A DNA stretch of 47,708 nt from Methylobacterium gregans (GCF_022179245.1 NZ_BPQM01000093.1:1-47708); one strand, 5' to 3'; positions 32,224 through 42,356 are shown, counted from the stretch's first letter. Translations and numbers: made by a program. Notes: generated by a model not told the origin, from the letters alone.

Positions 32224-33921
32224 ATGGCACTGACGCTTCCTCTCCACAGCCGCACCGCCGCACATCCCGCTGACGGGCCGCGCGGGAGAGCGGGGCTCCT
32301 GCGCCCGATCCTGCGCCTCACCGGATGGCGCCGGCTCGGCCTCGCCTGGCTCGCGGGTGCGCTCGCCGCGCTCGCCATGCCGCCCTTCGGCATCCTGCCC
32401 GCCCTCGCCCTCTCGCTGAGCCTTGCCGTCTGGCTCACGGACGCCGCCGCCGCGAACCGACCGGCGCTCCGGCGCCTCCTGCCCTGCGGCCTCGTCGGCT
32501 GGGCCTGGGGCTTCGGCTATCTCACTGCCGGGCTCTGGTGGCTCGGCGCGGCCTTCCTGGTCGAGGCCGAGGAGTTCGCCTGGGCGATGCCGCTCGGCGT
32601 CGTCGGCCTGCCCTTCGGGCTCGGCCTGTTCTACGGCGCGGGCTTCGCTGCGGCCGGCGCGCTCTGGGTCCGCGGCCCCGGCCGGATCGCGGCTCTCGCC
32701 TTCGGGATCGGCGCGGCCGAGTGGCTGCGCGGGCATATCCTGACGGGCTTTCCCTGGAACACGCTCGGCATGGCTCTCGGCCAGGACCTCCGGCTGATGC
32801 AGGCGGCGAGCGTCGTCGGGCTCTACGGGCTCACCGTCCTCGCCGTGCTGGTCTGCGCCGCGCCGGCGACGCTTGCCACCGGCTCGAACCCGCGCAGCCG
32901 CTTCGGGCCGAGCCTTGCCGCCGCCATCGTTCTGGCGGCGCTCGCCCTCTACGGGGCGTGGCGGGTCGATCCGGCGCCCGATCCGGTGGTGGCGAACGTG
33001 CGCCTGCGCCTCGTGCAGCCGAACCTGCCCCAGGACGCCAAGTTCCGGCCCGAGAACCGCGACGACATCGTCGAGCGCTACGTCGAGCTGACCCAGCGTC
33101 CGCCCGAGCCCGGCGAGCCGCGTCCGACGCACATCGTCTGGCCGGAATCGGCCTTCCCGTTCCTGATCCAGCGCGACCCGGACGCGCTCGCCAAGGTCGG
33201 CGCCGGGCTGGAACCCGGCCAGATCCTGCTCACCGGCGCGGCCCGGGCCGACGAGCCGCTGCCGGGCGAGCGCCTGCGCTACTACAACGCCATCCTGGCG
33301 ATCGAGCCGGGCGGACGGATCACGGACAGCTACGACAAGGTCCACCTCGTGCCCTTCGGCGAGTATCTGCCGGCGCCCCTCGACTGGCTCCTGCGGGCGG
33401 TCGGCCTGCGCCAGTTCGTGGCGATCCCCGGCGGGTTCACGGCGGGCGAGCGGGCGGCCCAGCGCATCCTCACCGTGCCGGGCCTGCCGCCCGTCGCCCC
33501 CACGATCTGCTACGAGGCGATCTTCCCCGGCGCGGTGCTGCCCCCCGACGCCGCGCAGGCGGCCGGCGCGGGCCCGGGCCTGATCCTGAACGTCACAAAC
33601 GACGCCTGGTTCGGCGACACGCCGGGCCCCCGCCAGCACCTCGCCCAGGCGCGCCTGCGCGCCGTCGAGGAGGGCCTGCCCCTGGTGCGCGATGCCAATA
33701 CGGGCATCTCGGCGGTGATCGACCCGCACGGGCGCGTCACCGCGAGCCTGCCCCTCGACAAGGAGCGGGTCCTCGACGCCGATCTTCCCGCGCGCCTCGT
33801 CGGCGGCACCCTCTACGGCCGGCTCGGCGACCTGCCCTTCGGGCTGATGCTCGCCGCCTGCCTCCTGGGCGCCTTGCGGGCCCGAATGCGCGCAGGCATG
33901 CGCACCGGGATGCGCGCATGA
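32224..33921 (+). CDS. lnt: Apolipoprotein N-acyltransferase
   Basis: This 565-residue inner-membrane enzyme adds the third acyl chain to lipoproteins. The N-terminal 240 residues have six to seven hydrophobic spans; a nitrilase-like domain faces the periplasm. The catalytic triad is visible: Glu308 in WPESAFPF, Lys372 in YDKVHLVPFGEYLP, and Cys429 in ICYEAIFP. The C-terminal membrane anchor is followed by a Met/Arg/Ala tail that overlaps the MFS gene (ATGA). Confidence 0.96.
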   Translation: MALTLPLHSRTAAHPADGPRGRAGLLRPILRLTGWRRLGLAWLAGALAALAMPPFGILPALALSLSLAVWLTDAAAANRPALRRLLPCGLVGWAWGFGYLTAGLWWLGAAFLVEAEEFAWAMPLGVVGLPFGLGLFYGAGFAAAGALWVRGPGRIAALAFGIGAAEWLRGHILTGFPWNTLGMALGQDLRLMQAASVVGLYGLTVLAVLVCAAPATLATGSNPRSRFGPSLAAAIVLAALALYGAWRVDPAPDPVVANVRLRLVQPNLPQDAKFRPENRDDIVERYVELTQRPPEPGEPRPTHIVWPESAFPFLIQRDPDALAKVGAGLEPGQILLTGAARADEPLPGERLRYYNAILAIEPGGRITDSYDKVHLVPFGEYLPAPLDWLLRAVGLRQFVAIPGGFTAGERAAQRILTVPGLPPVAPTICYEAIFPGAVLPPDAAQAAGAGPGLILNVTNDAWFGDTPGPRQHLAQARLRAVEEGLPLVRDANTGISAVIDPHGRVTASLPLDKERVLDADLPARLVGGTLYGRLGDLPFGLMLAACLLGALRARMRAGMRTGMRA

Positions 33922-35093
33922 ATGCTGCAGTGAGGGCGCCGCACCCGCTGGTTCTCGGGTGCGGCCTGATGCTGGTTGCGTTCAATCTGCGCCCGGCACT
34001 GACCACGGTCGGGCCGCTGCTCGCCGCGATCCGCGGGGAGACGGGCCTCGGCGCCGCGGGCGCCTCCGTGCTCACCACCCTGCCGGTGCTGTTCCTCGGT
34101 CTCGCCTGTGTGCTCGCTCCCGCGATCGGGCGGCGCCTGGGGCCGGATCGCGGTATCCTGCTGGCCGCCGCGATCGTCGCGGCGGGGCTGGCGCTGCGGG
34201 CGCTCGGCGGCCTGGGGCCGCTGTTTGCCGGGGCCTGCATCGCAGCGTTGGGCATCGGGCTCGCGGGCGTGCTGATCCCGGGCCTCGTCAAGCGCGAGTT
34301 TCCGGGACGCGCCGGTCTGATGACCGGCCTCTACACGATGACGCTCTGCCTCGGCGCCGCCGCGGGCGCCGGCCTCACCGTGCCGCTTCAGGGCCTGTTC
34401 GGCGGGGACTGGTCGCTGGCGCTCGCCGCCTGGGCGGCACCGGCCCTGCTCGCCGCGCTCGCCTGGGCGCCGCTGGCCCGGCCGGCCACGCCCGTTCCTG
34501 CCGCGGCGCCCGGCCGGGCGATCTGGCGCGAGTCGCTCGCTTGGCAGGTCACAGGCTTCATGGGCCTGCAATCCTCCCTCGCCTACATCCTGTTCGGCTG
34601 GGTCCCGCTGGTGCTGCACGACCGGGGCCTCAGCACCGTCGATGCCGGGTTCGTCGCGGCTCTGATGAGCGTCGGTCAGGCGCCGGCCGCCCTGCTGCTG
34701 CCCACCCTCGCCGCGAAGCTCAAGGACCAGCGCGGGGCGGCGCTCGGCATCGTGGGGCTCACCGTCGCCTGCTACCTCGCGGTCGTGCACGGGCCCGTCG
34801 CGCTGCTGGTCCCGGCAACGCTCGCCCTCGGCTTCGGGATCGGCGGCTGCTTCGGGCTGGGGCTCACCATCATCGTGCTGCGCGCGCGCGACACGCAGGG
34901 CGCAGCCGCGCTCTCGGCCATGGCGCAGGGCGTCGGCTACACCAGCGCCTCGCTGGGGCCCCTCGGTTTCGGCCTCGCCCACGAGGCCTTCGGCGGCTGG
35001 GCCGCCTCCTCGCTGCTCTTCTGTGCTCTGGCCGCGGGTGCCGCCCTCTGCGCGCTCGGTGCCGGCCGCGCCCGGCAGATCGGCTTCGCGTGA
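33918..35093 (+). CDS. MFS transporter, CynX/NimT family
   Basis: This 391-residue protein has about 12 hydrophobic spans. It opens LGCGLMLVAFNLRPALTTVGPLL, the CynX-family signature, and has the loop APAIGRRLGPDRG. The second half starts WQVTGFMGLQSSLAYILFGWVPLVL. It is coupled to lnt by ATGA. Relatives export cyanate-like or nitroimidazole compounds; substrate here is unknown. Confidence 0.88.
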   Translation: MNAAVRAPHPLVLGCGLMLVAFNLRPALTTVGPLLAAIRGETGLGAAGASVLTTLPVLFLGLACVLAPAIGRRLGPDRGILLAAAIVAAGLALRALGGLGPLFAGACIAALGIGLAGVLIPGLVKREFPGRAGLMTGLYTMTLCLGAAAGAGLTVPLQGLFGGDWSLALAAWAAPALLAALAWAPLARPATPVPAAAPGRAIWRESLAWQVTGFMGLQSSLAYILFGWVPLVLHDRGLSTVDAGFVAALMSVGQAPAALLLPTLAAKLKDQRGAALGIVGLTVACYLAVVHGPVALLVPATLALGFGIGGCFGLGLTIIVLRARDTQGAAALSAMAQGVGYTSASLGPLGFGLAHEAFGGWAASSLLFCALAAGAALCALGAGRARQIGFA

Positions 35094-35225
35094 GGGCCCT
35101 GCGGAAAACACTGGTTTCGTTCGCCGGGCGGGTTGCCTAAAAGGCAATCCATTCCACGCGTCGCATACACCCGAAGATCCAGCGTCCGCGCCGACGCCGG
35201 AGAGACCGACCCAGAGATCGCACCC

Positions 35226-35852
35226 TTGTCCCAGCCCCAGTTCGCCGAGCGTCCCACCCGCTCCGACAACCTGACCTGGCACACCCTGCAGCCCCGCGAG
35301 GAGCGCTGGCGGGCGCTGGGCCAGCGGCCGGCCATCGCGTGGTTCACGGGCCTGTCGGGGGCCGGCAAGTCGAGCATCGCCAACGCCGCCGACCGCGCGC
35401 TGACGGAGGCGGGCCGCCACACGATGGTGCTCGACGGGGACAACCTGCGCCACGGACTCAACCGCGATCTCGGCTTCAGTGCCGCCGACCGCGCCGAGAA
35501 CATCCGCCGCGCCGCCGAGACCGCCCGGCTGATGGCCGAGGCCGGGCTCGTGGTCGTGGTCTCGCTGATCTCGCCCTTCCGCGAGGAGCGCGCCATGGCC
35601 CGCCGCATCGCGGGCGACGTCCCGTTCCTCGAGGTCTTCATCGACACGCCGCTCGCGGTCTGCGAGGCGCGCGACCCGAAGGGGCTCTACGACCGGGCGC
35701 GGGCCGGCAAGATCCCGGACTTCACCGGCATCTCGGCCCCCTACGAGGCGCCCGAGGCGCCGGACCTCGTGATCCGCACGCAGGGGCTCGCGGTCGAGGA
35801 CTCGGCCGCCGCGCTGATCCCGCCGCTCCTGCGCCTCAGCGCGGCGGCCTGA
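35226..35852 (+). CDS. cysC: Adenylylsulfate kinase
   Basis: This 208-residue kinase phosphorylates adenylylsulfate to PAPS. It has P-loop GLSGAGKS (42-49), the APS site [17 protein letters not shown], and the lid [24 protein letters not shown] 35226 is the chosen start; an upstream TTG at 35133 would add 31 unlikely residues. cysDN are not nearby, so sulfate activation is split in this genome or PAPS is used for sulfation. Confidence 0.92.
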   Translation: MSQPQFAERPTRSDNLTWHTLQPREERWRALGQRPAIAWFTGLSGAGKSSIANAADRALTEAGRHTMVLDGDNLRHGLNRDLGFSAADRAENIRRAAETARLMAEAGLVVVVSLISPFREERAMARRIAGDVPFLEVFIDTPLAVCEARDPKGLYDRARAGKIPDFTGISAPYEAPEAPDLVIRTQGLAVEDSAAALIPPLLRLSAAA

Positions 35853-35988
35853 GCCCGGCGATCCGTGCGGCCTCACATCCGCACGGGCACATCCGCACGG
35901 GATCATCGGTCCGCGGGCGCTCCGCGCCCTTCCGATCTCCGCGGCGCTCCGCTACGCCCGTCCCGGCTCCCGCGACGATGGGTGGATC

Positions 35989-36891
35989 ATGACGAAGGCG
36001 GATCCCTTCCTGGCCGGCTTCACGCTGCAGGACATCGATGCGGGCGGCGTCCGAATCCGCGCCGCGACCGGCGGCTCGGGCCCGCCCCTCCTGCTGCTCC
36101 ACGGCCACCCGCAGACCCACAGCACGTGGCACGCGGTGGCCCCTCACCTCGCCCGGCGCTTCAGCGTGGTGGCGATGGACCTGCGGGGCTACGGCGATTC
36201 CGAGAAGCCGGAGGGCGGCCCCGGCCACGCCAACTACGCCAAGCGCGCGATGGCGGCGGACGCGGTCGCCGTGATGCGCGCGCTCGGGCACACGCGGTTC
36301 GCGGTGGTGGGCCACGACCGGGGCGGGCGCGTCGCGCACCGCTTGGCGCGCGACCATCCCGACGTGGTGGCGCGGCTCGCCCTCTTCGACATCGCGCCGA
36401 CCGCGACCATGTACGCGCGCACCGACAAGGCTTTCGCGACCGCCTATTTCTGGTGGTTCTTCCTGATCCAGCCCGCGCCGCTGCCGGAGCGCCTGATCGG
36501 CGCCGACCCGGAATTCTTCCTGCGCACCCATGTGGACGGGCAGTCGAAGACGCCCGGCAGCCCGTCTCCGGAACTCTTCGCCGAGTATCTCAGGGTCTAC
36601 CGCGATCCGGCGACCCGCCACGCGATCTGCGAGGATTACCGGGCGGCGGCGACGATCGATCTGGAGCACGACGCCGCCGACGCCGACCGGCGCATCGCGG
36701 TGCCGCTGCTGGCGCTCTGGGGCGCGAAGGGGACGGTTGGCCGGACCTACGACGTGCTGGCGACGTGGCGCGAGAAGGCCGACGACGTGCGCGGCCACGC
36801 CCTTGATTGCGGCCACACCCTGCAGGAGGAGCGCCCCGACCTCGTGCTGGCCGCCCTGGAGGACTTCCTCGCGCCCCTTCTGGCCGGTTGA
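35989..36891 (+). CDS. Alpha/beta hydrolase, fluoroacetate dehalogenase-like with altered halide pocket
   Basis: This 300-residue hydrolase aligns by residue number with fluoroacetate dehalogenases: nucleophile Asp110 with Arg111 and Arg114 (GHDRGGR), and catalytic His276 in CGHTLQEE. The cap has YFWWFFLIQPAPLPERLI. The usual pocket His155 is Trp here and Trp156 is kept. Loss of that halide-binding His argues against efficient C-F cleavage, so a haloacetate or epoxide substrate is possible. The gene stands alone, with a 136-bp upstream gap containing a 14-bp tandem duplication (about 35875-35905). Confidence 0.82.
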   Translation: MTKADPFLAGFTLQDIDAGGVRIRAATGGSGPPLLLLHGHPQTHSTWHAVAPHLARRFSVVAMDLRGYGDSEKPEGGPGHANYAKRAMAADAVAVMRALGHTRFAVVGHDRGGRVAHRLARDHPDVVARLALFDIAPTATMYARTDKAFATAYFWWFFLIQPAPLPERLIGADPEFFLRTHVDGQSKTPGSPSPELFAEYLRVYRDPATRHAICEDYRAAATIDLEHDAADADRRIAVPLLALWGAKGTVGRTYDVLATWREKADDVRGHALDCGHTLQEERPDLVLAALEDFLAPLLAG

Positions 36892-36919
36892 AGGGGCGGG
36901 CGCGACGGCGAGACGTGTG

Positions 36920-36947
36920 CTGCCCGGACGCTCAGGCGTCCGGGCAC
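36920..36947. terminator. Strong hairpin between convergent genes
   Basis: TGCCCGGACG and CGTCCGGGCA arms enclose a short loop between the convergent hydrolase and chemoreceptor genes. It could serve both. Confidence 0.75.
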
Positions 36948-36975
36948 GGCTCTGTGCGATCCGCCCCGCCGCGGT

Positions 36976-38661
36976 TCACGCGGCGCGGATCGTCGAGAGG
37001 AAGCGCGCCACCTCGGTCGAGAGGTGCGCGGATTGCCGCGACAGCTCGGAGGCGGCGCCGAGGACCTGCGTCGCGGCCGCGCCCGTCTCCTCCGAGGCGC
37101 GCGCGACGCTGACGATGTTGCTGGTCACCTCGCTCGTCCCGGTCGAGGCCTGGGCGACGTTGCGCACGATCTCCTGCGTGGCGGCCCCTTGCTGCTCCAC
37201 CGCCGCCGCGATGCTACCCGCGACCGCGTTGATCTCGCGGATGCGGTCGGCGATGCCCTCGATCGCGCCGACGGCCTGTTCGGTCACGCCCTGGATCTGC
37301 CCGATGCGCTGCCCGATCTCCTCGGTCGCGCGCCCGGTCTGGTTGGCGAGCTCCTTCACCTCTGCGGCGACCACCGCGAAGCCGCGTCCGGCCTCTCCGG
37401 CGCGCGCCGCCTCGATCGTGGCATTGAGGGCCAGCAGGTTGGTCTGATTCGCGATATTCGAGATCAGACCGATCATCGTGCCGATCTGGTCCGCCGACTG
37501 GCTGAGCTCGTTGACGAGACGCGTGGTCTGGTCCGCGGCGCTCGCCGCCTGCTGCGCCAGGGTCGAGGAGCCCGAGACCTGTCGGCCGATCTCCTGAACC
37601 GATACGCCCAGCTCCTCCGCCGCGGCCGCGACGGTGTGGACGTTGGCGGCCGCTTCCTCGGCCGCGCCCGCGACGGTCACCGTCTGCTCGGCGGTTTCGG
37701 TGGCCGTGCCGGACATGCTCTGCGCGGTCGCCTGCAATTCCGTCGCGGCCGAGGTCACGGAGCCGATGATCCCGCTCACCGCCGCCTCGAACCCGTCGGC
37801 CATCTGGCGCATGCCGGCCTTGCGCTGCTCCTCGGCGGAGGCGCGGGCGAGCGCCGTCTCCGCCTCGAGCTGGCGGGTGCGGATCAGGTTGTCCTTGAAG
37901 ACCTGCACGGCCGCCGCCATCGCGCCGATCTCGTCCTGCCGCCCGTCGTAGGGGACGGCGCCGCTGACGTCGCCGGCCGCGAGGCTGCCCATGGTGCCCG
38001 TGATGCGGACGATGGGGCGGGAGATGCGGAGGAAGCCGAGCACGGCCGCGCCGATCGCCGAGAGGGTCGCCAGGATCATCGCGATGATGGCCGCGAGCGA
38101 GGCGGCCTCCGCGCTCGCGGCCGCCGCATCGGCATCCGCCTGCGCGCCGTCGCGGTTGAGCAGGAGGCTCTCCTCAAGGGTCGCCGTGGCCTCGTTGTAG
38201 AGCTTGAGAATGCTGGGACCGATGAATTCCGCCGTCGCCTCCTCGCGGTGACCGGCTTCAAGCCGGCCCAGCATGCTCCGGCTCGCGTCCTCGTAGCGCC
38301 CCCACAGTGCGGCGAACCTGTCGTACAGGGCGCGCTCCTTCTCCGAGGAGATCAGAGCCCGGTAGCCCCTGCGGGCGTCCGCCATCGTGTCCTGCGCCGT
38401 CTCGTAGAGCTTCCGGTTGGCCGCGATGCTGCTCTGATCCGCCCAGGTCGTGACGAGGCGGTACTGCCGCAGCCGGACTTTGTTCGCCGCGATGTTGATC
38501 TCGTTCAGAGCGGCGATGGAGGGCAGCCAGTTTCCGGCGATCTCCTTCACGTCCTGTCGGATCGCCGACAGCTTGAGGAGCGACACGGTTCCTTGACCGG
38601 CCGCGATCAGGGCGCTGCCCGCGAACAGGGCGAAGAGGGTGGTTTTGAGGGACAAGCGCAT
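36976..38661 (-). CDS. Methyl-accepting chemotaxis protein
   Basis: This transducer has about 561 residues from ATG 38661; an ATG at 38727 would add 22. A first transmembrane segment ([16 protein letters not shown]) precedes a four-helix-bundle-type periplasmic sensor (about 30-190) with no obvious ligand motif. A second span ([21 protein letters not shown]) is followed by HAMP, and the long cytoplasmic coiled coil ends in the signalling tip [40 protein letters not shown]. No pentapeptide tail is present. No che genes are nearby. Confidence 0.92.
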   Translation of the reverse strand: MRLSLKTTLFALFAGSALIAAGQGTVSLLKLSAIRQDVKEIAGNWLPSIAALNEINIAANKVRLRQYRLVTTWADQSSIAANRKLYETAQDTMADARRGYRALISSEKERALYDRFAALWGRYEDASRSMLGRLEAGHREEATAEFIGPSILKLYNEATATLEESLLLNRDGAQADADAAAASAEAASLAAIIAMILATLSAIGAAVLGFLRISRPIVRITGTMGSLAAGDVSGAVPYDGRQDEIGAMAAAVQVFKDNLIRTRQLEAETALARASAEEQRKAGMRQMADGFEAAVSGIIGSVTSAATELQATAQSMSGTATETAEQTVTVAGAAEEAAANVHTVAAAAEELGVSVQEIGRQVSGSSTLAQQAASAADQTTRLVNELSQSADQIGTMIGLISNIANQTNLLALNATIEAARAGEAGRGFAVVAAEVKELANQTGRATEEIGQRIGQIQGVTEQAVGAIEGIADRIREINAVAGSIAAAVEQQGAATQEIVRNVAQASTGTSEVTSNIVSVARASEETGAAATQVLGAASELSRQSAHLSTEVARFLSTIRAA

Positions 38662-39276
38662 GGAAGGACCGCCGCGTATGACATCAATCCCGCTGCAGCG
38701 AACGGATCGGAAGAGCTGATTGACCATCAGAAGATCTGTCGTTGCGGGTTAACAAACGGTAAAATCGAAATTGTTCCATCGCCAGAGTTTCATGAAAACT
38801 GAATTCCGGATAGACGGCAGCAATAAGAATAAAAACAGAGTCTAGCCAAATAAGCACGGTCCGTGCGTCGTCCGTCGCGCTCCCCGGTCTGGGTGAGAGC
38901 AGGAGCACCTTCTGCGCGGGCCTGTACCGAGGGGGCGGCCGCTCCGGACACGCTGATCGCCGATATGCGGCTCGCGTTAGCCGCTGGCGGACGTCATGAA
39001 CCTGCTACGAAAACGCGTGGGACTCGGCGCCGGGCAGGCCTCACCGCAGGCGTGTGCGGGCATGAGGAAAGCGCTGGATCGAGGCGGTGCGGACACGGCG
39101 ATGCGCGGCGCGGCTCGTCATGGACGTTTCCGCTGGCCGGCGCGTTCCCCGCCATCCGCGGCCGGGGCAAGACGCCGGATGGAGGCTGCCGCGGCCGGCG
39201 TGATCGCTGCGCGGAGAGCGCGGAAGACGCCCGGTCGCGCGCCCTCGGCACGCCATGCGCCCTCGGCGCGGCGAAC
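38662..39276. other. Intergenic region with an A+T-rich segment
   Basis: No gene is supported. About 38700-38860 is unusually rich in A and T for this genome (for example AATAAGAATAAAAACAG), and probably holds the chemoreceptor promoter on the minus strand. The rest (38863-39276) is GC-rich with no gene-like frames. Sigma-factor boxes could not be assigned with confidence. Confidence 0.5.
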
Positions 39277-41475
39277 CTATTCCCCGACGCCGAACAGCTT
39301 CTCGAAGAAGTTGCGGTCGTCCTGGGGCTGGGCCTGCCGGCGGCGGGGTTGCGGCTGCGCCGGCTGCGGGTTGGTGCCGAAGATCTGGCCGAGGATCTCC
39401 TCCGGCCCGCCCGCCGTCGCCACGGAGGCCGTGGTCGCCGCTTCGGGGGCTTTGCGCCAGCGGTTCATGCCGGGCAGCGGCACCGGTGTCTGACCTTTGA
39501 GCGCCACGCTCATGTAGGTCTTCCAGATCTCGACCGGCAGGTTGCCGCCCGACGCCTTCTTGGTCGGCTCGCCGTCGTCGTTGCCGAGCCACACACCTGT
39601 GACGAGCGTGCCCGAGTAGCCGATGAACCACGCGTCGCGAAAATCCTGGCTGGTGCCGGTCTTTCCGGCGAGGTCCCAGCCCGCGATGTCCCCCTTGCGC
39701 GCCGTGCCCGAGACGAAGGTTTCGTGCATCATCGCGTTCATCATGCCCACCGCGTTCGGGTCGATGACCCGTCCGAGGCCGCCCTCGCCCCGCCGATACA
39801 GCACCTTGCCGTCCGCGCTCTTCACTGTGGCGATGACGTAGGGAATCACGCCCGTGCCGCCGTTGGCGAAGGCCCCGTAGGCGCCCACCATCTCGAGCGG
39901 CGTCACCTCGGAGGTGCCGAGCGCGATCGAGCCGTTCGCCTGGAGCGGCGACGAGATGCCGAGGCGCTGGGCCGTCTGCACCACCGCCTTCGGACCGACC
40001 TCCTGGCCGAGGCGCACCGCGACCGTGTTGAGCGATTGCGCCAGGGCGCTCCGGAGCGTCACCGGCCCCTCGTAGCGATGCGAGTAGTTCTCGGGCTGCC
40101 AGTTTCCGATCTTGATCGGGGCGTCCTCGCGCACACTGTCGGGCGTCGCGCCCCGCTCCACCGCTGCGAGGTAGACGAAGGGCTTGAACGAGGAGCCGGG
40201 CTGGCGCTTCGCGGTGGTGGCCCGGTTGAACTGGCTCTGGGCGTAGTCGCGCCCGCCGATCAGGGCGCGGATCGCGCCGTCCGGCTTCATCGAGACCAGC
40301 GCGCCCTGGTGGACGTTGTAGCGGGTGCCCTGCTTGTTGAGCTCGTCCGTGAGCGCCCGCTCGGCGGTGGCCTGCAGGCTGGTATCGACGGTCGTCTGCA
40401 CCACGATGTCGCTCTCGAACTTGCCGACGAAATCGTCGAGCACGTCCATCACGAGGTCGGCGACGTAGTTGGCCGAGCCGCCGCCCCGGCTGCCCGCGGG
40501 CTTGGCCGGCTGGGCCAGCGCCACCTTGACGTCCTGGGCCGGCACGAAGCCGAGTTCCTGCATGGCCGCGAGCACCTGGGCGGCGCGCGCCTGGGCCGCG
40601 GGCAGATTGCGGTTCGGGGCGAGCCGGGACGGGGCCTGGACGAGGCCGCCGAGCATCGCCGCCTCGGCGAGGCTCACGCTCTTGGCGGGCTTGCCGAAAT
40701 AGCGCTGCGCCGCCGCCTCGACGCCGTAGGCGCCGGCGCCGAAATAGACCCGGTTCAGGTAGAGTTCGAGGATCTCGTCCTTCGAGTACGTGTGCTCCAG
40801 CCACAGCGCCAGGATCGCTTCCTGGATTTTTCGCGATGCGGACCGCTCCGGGGTTAGGAACAGGTTCTTGGCGAGCTGCTGCGTCAACGTCGAGCCGCCC
40901 TGCGCGACCCCGCGCCGGGTCAGGTTCTGCGCCACGGCGCGAGCGATGCCGACCGGGTCGACGCCGAAATGGGAGTAGAAGCGCCGGTCCTCGATCGCCA
41001 CGAAGGCGCGCGGCAGGTAGGTCGGCAGCTCCTTGATCGAGACCACGCGCCCGCCGGTCTCGCCGCGATTGGCCATGAGCGAGCCGTCGCTCGCCAGGAT
41101 CGCGATGTTGGGCGGCCGCTTCGGCACGGCGAGCTGGTCGATCGGCGGCAGCTGCGAGGCGTGGTAGGCGACGAGGCCGGCGATCCCGATCACCGCCCAG
41201 AGGCCGAGGACGACGCAGCCGTAGACCAGCCGGCCGAGGAGCGAGCCGCGCCGCTTCTTCGGCTTCCGGACCGGGCTGCCGGCCGGACCGCGCTTGGGCG
41301 CGCCGCCGTTGCCCGAGCCGCGCTTGGCCCCGCCGTCTCGCCCCGATGCCGCCACGCCGCCTCCCGCCCGATCCTGGCGGGACAGGCGCAGGTCGAGGGT
41401 GCCGGGCGCCGCGACGCGGCCTTCCGGCACGTCGAAGTTCGGCTCGCCCCGGTCCCGTCCGCGTCCGTTCGCCAT
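39277..41475 (-). CDS. Class A penicillin-binding protein 1A
   Basis: This 732-residue bifunctional cell-wall synthase has an Arg/Gly/Lys-rich cytoplasmic N-terminus (1-78) and a single membrane span (about 82-105). The glycosyltransferase domain has Glu162 in IEDRRFYSHFGVDP and GGSTLTQQLAKN. The transpeptidase domain has the nucleophile Ser428 (SSFK), SLN in LAQSLNTVAVR, and KTG in LAGKTGTSQDFRDAWF. The tail is Pro/Gln-rich. ATG 41475 is chosen over the longer frame, which has no match to the family. Convergent or divergent partners are unrelated. Confidence 0.95.
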   Translation of the reverse strand: MANGRGRDRGEPNFDVPEGRVAAPGTLDLRLSRQDRAGGGVAASGRDGGAKRGSGNGGAPKRGPAGSPVRKPKKRRGSLLGRLVYGCVVLGLWAVIGIAGLVAYHASQLPPIDQLAVPKRPPNIAILASDGSLMANRGETGGRVVSIKELPTYLPRAFVAIEDRRFYSHFGVDPVGIARAVAQNLTRRGVAQGGSTLTQQLAKNLFLTPERSASRKIQEAILALWLEHTYSKDEILELYLNRVYFGAGAYGVEAAAQRYFGKPAKSVSLAEAAMLGGLVQAPSRLAPNRNLPAAQARAAQVLAAMQELGFVPAQDVKVALAQPAKPAGSRGGGSANYVADLVMDVLDDFVGKFESDIVVQTTVDTSLQATAERALTDELNKQGTRYNVHQGALVSMKPDGAIRALIGGRDYAQSQFNRATTAKRQPGSSFKPFVYLAAVERGATPDSVREDAPIKIGNWQPENYSHRYEGPVTLRSALAQSLNTVAVRLGQEVGPKAVVQTAQRLGISSPLQANGSIALGTSEVTPLEMVGAYGAFANGGTGVIPYVIATVKSADGKVLYRRGEGGLGRVIDPNAVGMMNAMMHETFVSGTARKGDIAGWDLAGKTGTSQDFRDAWFIGYSGTLVTGVWLGNDDGEPTKKASGGNLPVEIWKTYMSVALKGQTPVPLPGMNRWRKAPEAATTASVATAGGPEEILGQIFGTNPQPAQPQPRRRQAQPQDDRNFFEKLFGVGE

Positions 41476-41771
41476 GCCCGTGTCTGGTCCTGCGGCTGTG
41501 CCGGCTCGCGTCCGGCGCCGGCCCGTGACCCTGCTACGGCACCGTAAATGCGGCGGGTTTAAGAGGTCTTTACCATCGGGGCGGCCGGGCGAGCGGTCGC
41601 CAGCCCCCGCGATCTGCTCCGCAAACGACCCTACAAGCGCCTTGCAGACAATGCGCACGGGACGAGGCGCCGATGCGTCGAATGCGAGCGAGTTTCGCAA
41701 GCCGCGGTTGAAGGATTGCGGCGTCGATAGGCCTCTTGCGGATCCCTGCCGGGATCAGGACGGGGGCTACG

Positions 41772-42050
41772 ATGATCGATGCCGTACAGAGCGCGGCCGG
41801 CGGCATGGCTGCCGCCCAGGCGCGCTTCACCGAGGCCGCCGTGCAGGTCGCCCGCATGCGGGCCGGCCCCTCCGGCACCGGGCAGCCCACCGGGCCATCT
41901 CCCGGAACCGACCTGCCGACGGCGGCGCGGATCGAGCTGTCGCAGGCAGCCCAGGAGATCGCCGCGTCGCGGGCGGACTTCGCCGCCAACGCCGCCGTTG
42001 CCCGCGCCGCGGACGACACGACACGGCGTCTCCTCGACGTGAGAGCTTGA
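41772..42050 (+). CDS. Small flagellar rod/hook-like protein, 92 aa
   Basis: This 92-residue protein starts at ATG 41772. It has the ends of flagellar basal-body rod or hook proteins: a start resembling AVQSAAGGMAAAQARFTEAAVQVARM and an end resembling ADFAANAAVARAADDTTRRLLDV. The middle domain is missing, replaced by a Pro/Gly/Ser-rich linker. It may be a mini-rod protein or a secreted helical pair. It lies 3 bp before the PilZ gene. No flagellar operon is present, so the flagellar link is tentative. Confidence 0.65.
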   Translation: MIDAVQSAAGGMAAAQARFTEAAVQVARMRAGPSGTGQPTGPSPGTDLPTAARIELSQAAQEIAASRADFAANAAVARAADDTTRRLLDVRA

Positions 42051-42053
42051 TCC

Positions 42054-42353
42054 ATGGGTGCCCTGAACCTCGTAGCCGACTGCGCGCCACGCCTTCCGGC
42101 GGAGCCCGCCGAACGTCGCGCCTCCCCCCGCACGCGCGTCGACGAGAGCGGGCTCATCGCCGTGGACGAGCACACCTCCCTGGCCTGCCTGATCTACGAT
42201 CTCTCCGAGCACGGCGTGCGGCTGGTCTCGCTTGACCCGGCCTGTGTGCCGGAAGTCTTCGTGCTCGCGGCGCGGCCCTTCGCCGAGCCGCGGGTCTGCC
42301 GGGTGGTGTGGCGCGGCGCCGAGGAGATCGGCGCCCGCTTCGCGGCGCCCTGA
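42054..42353 (+). CDS. PilZ-domain protein
   Basis: This 99-residue single-domain PilZ protein has an RxxxR-type motif (RRASPRTR) and a D-x-S-x-x-G segment (DLSEHGVRL), so cyclic di-GMP binding is likely. It follows the rod-like peptide by 3 bp, suggesting shared expression and a possible link between motility and cyclic di-GMP. No diguanylate cyclase is nearby. Confidence 0.8.
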   Translation: MGALNLVADCAPRLPAEPAERRASPRTRVDESGLIAVDEHTSLACLIYDLSEHGVRLVSLDPACVPEVFVLAARPFAEPRVCRVVWRGAEEIGARFAAP

Positions 42354-42356
42354 GCG

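Noticed and set aside
35131..35152. Small hairpin TTGCCT/AGGCAA before cysC as a terminator
   Set aside because: The stem is short, and no T-run follows, so a terminator or riboswitch call is not supported.
38996..39493. 165-residue plus-strand ORF upstream of the PBP gene
   Set aside because: Its 3' part is antisense to the PBP coding sequence and the composition is that of a random GC-rich frame.
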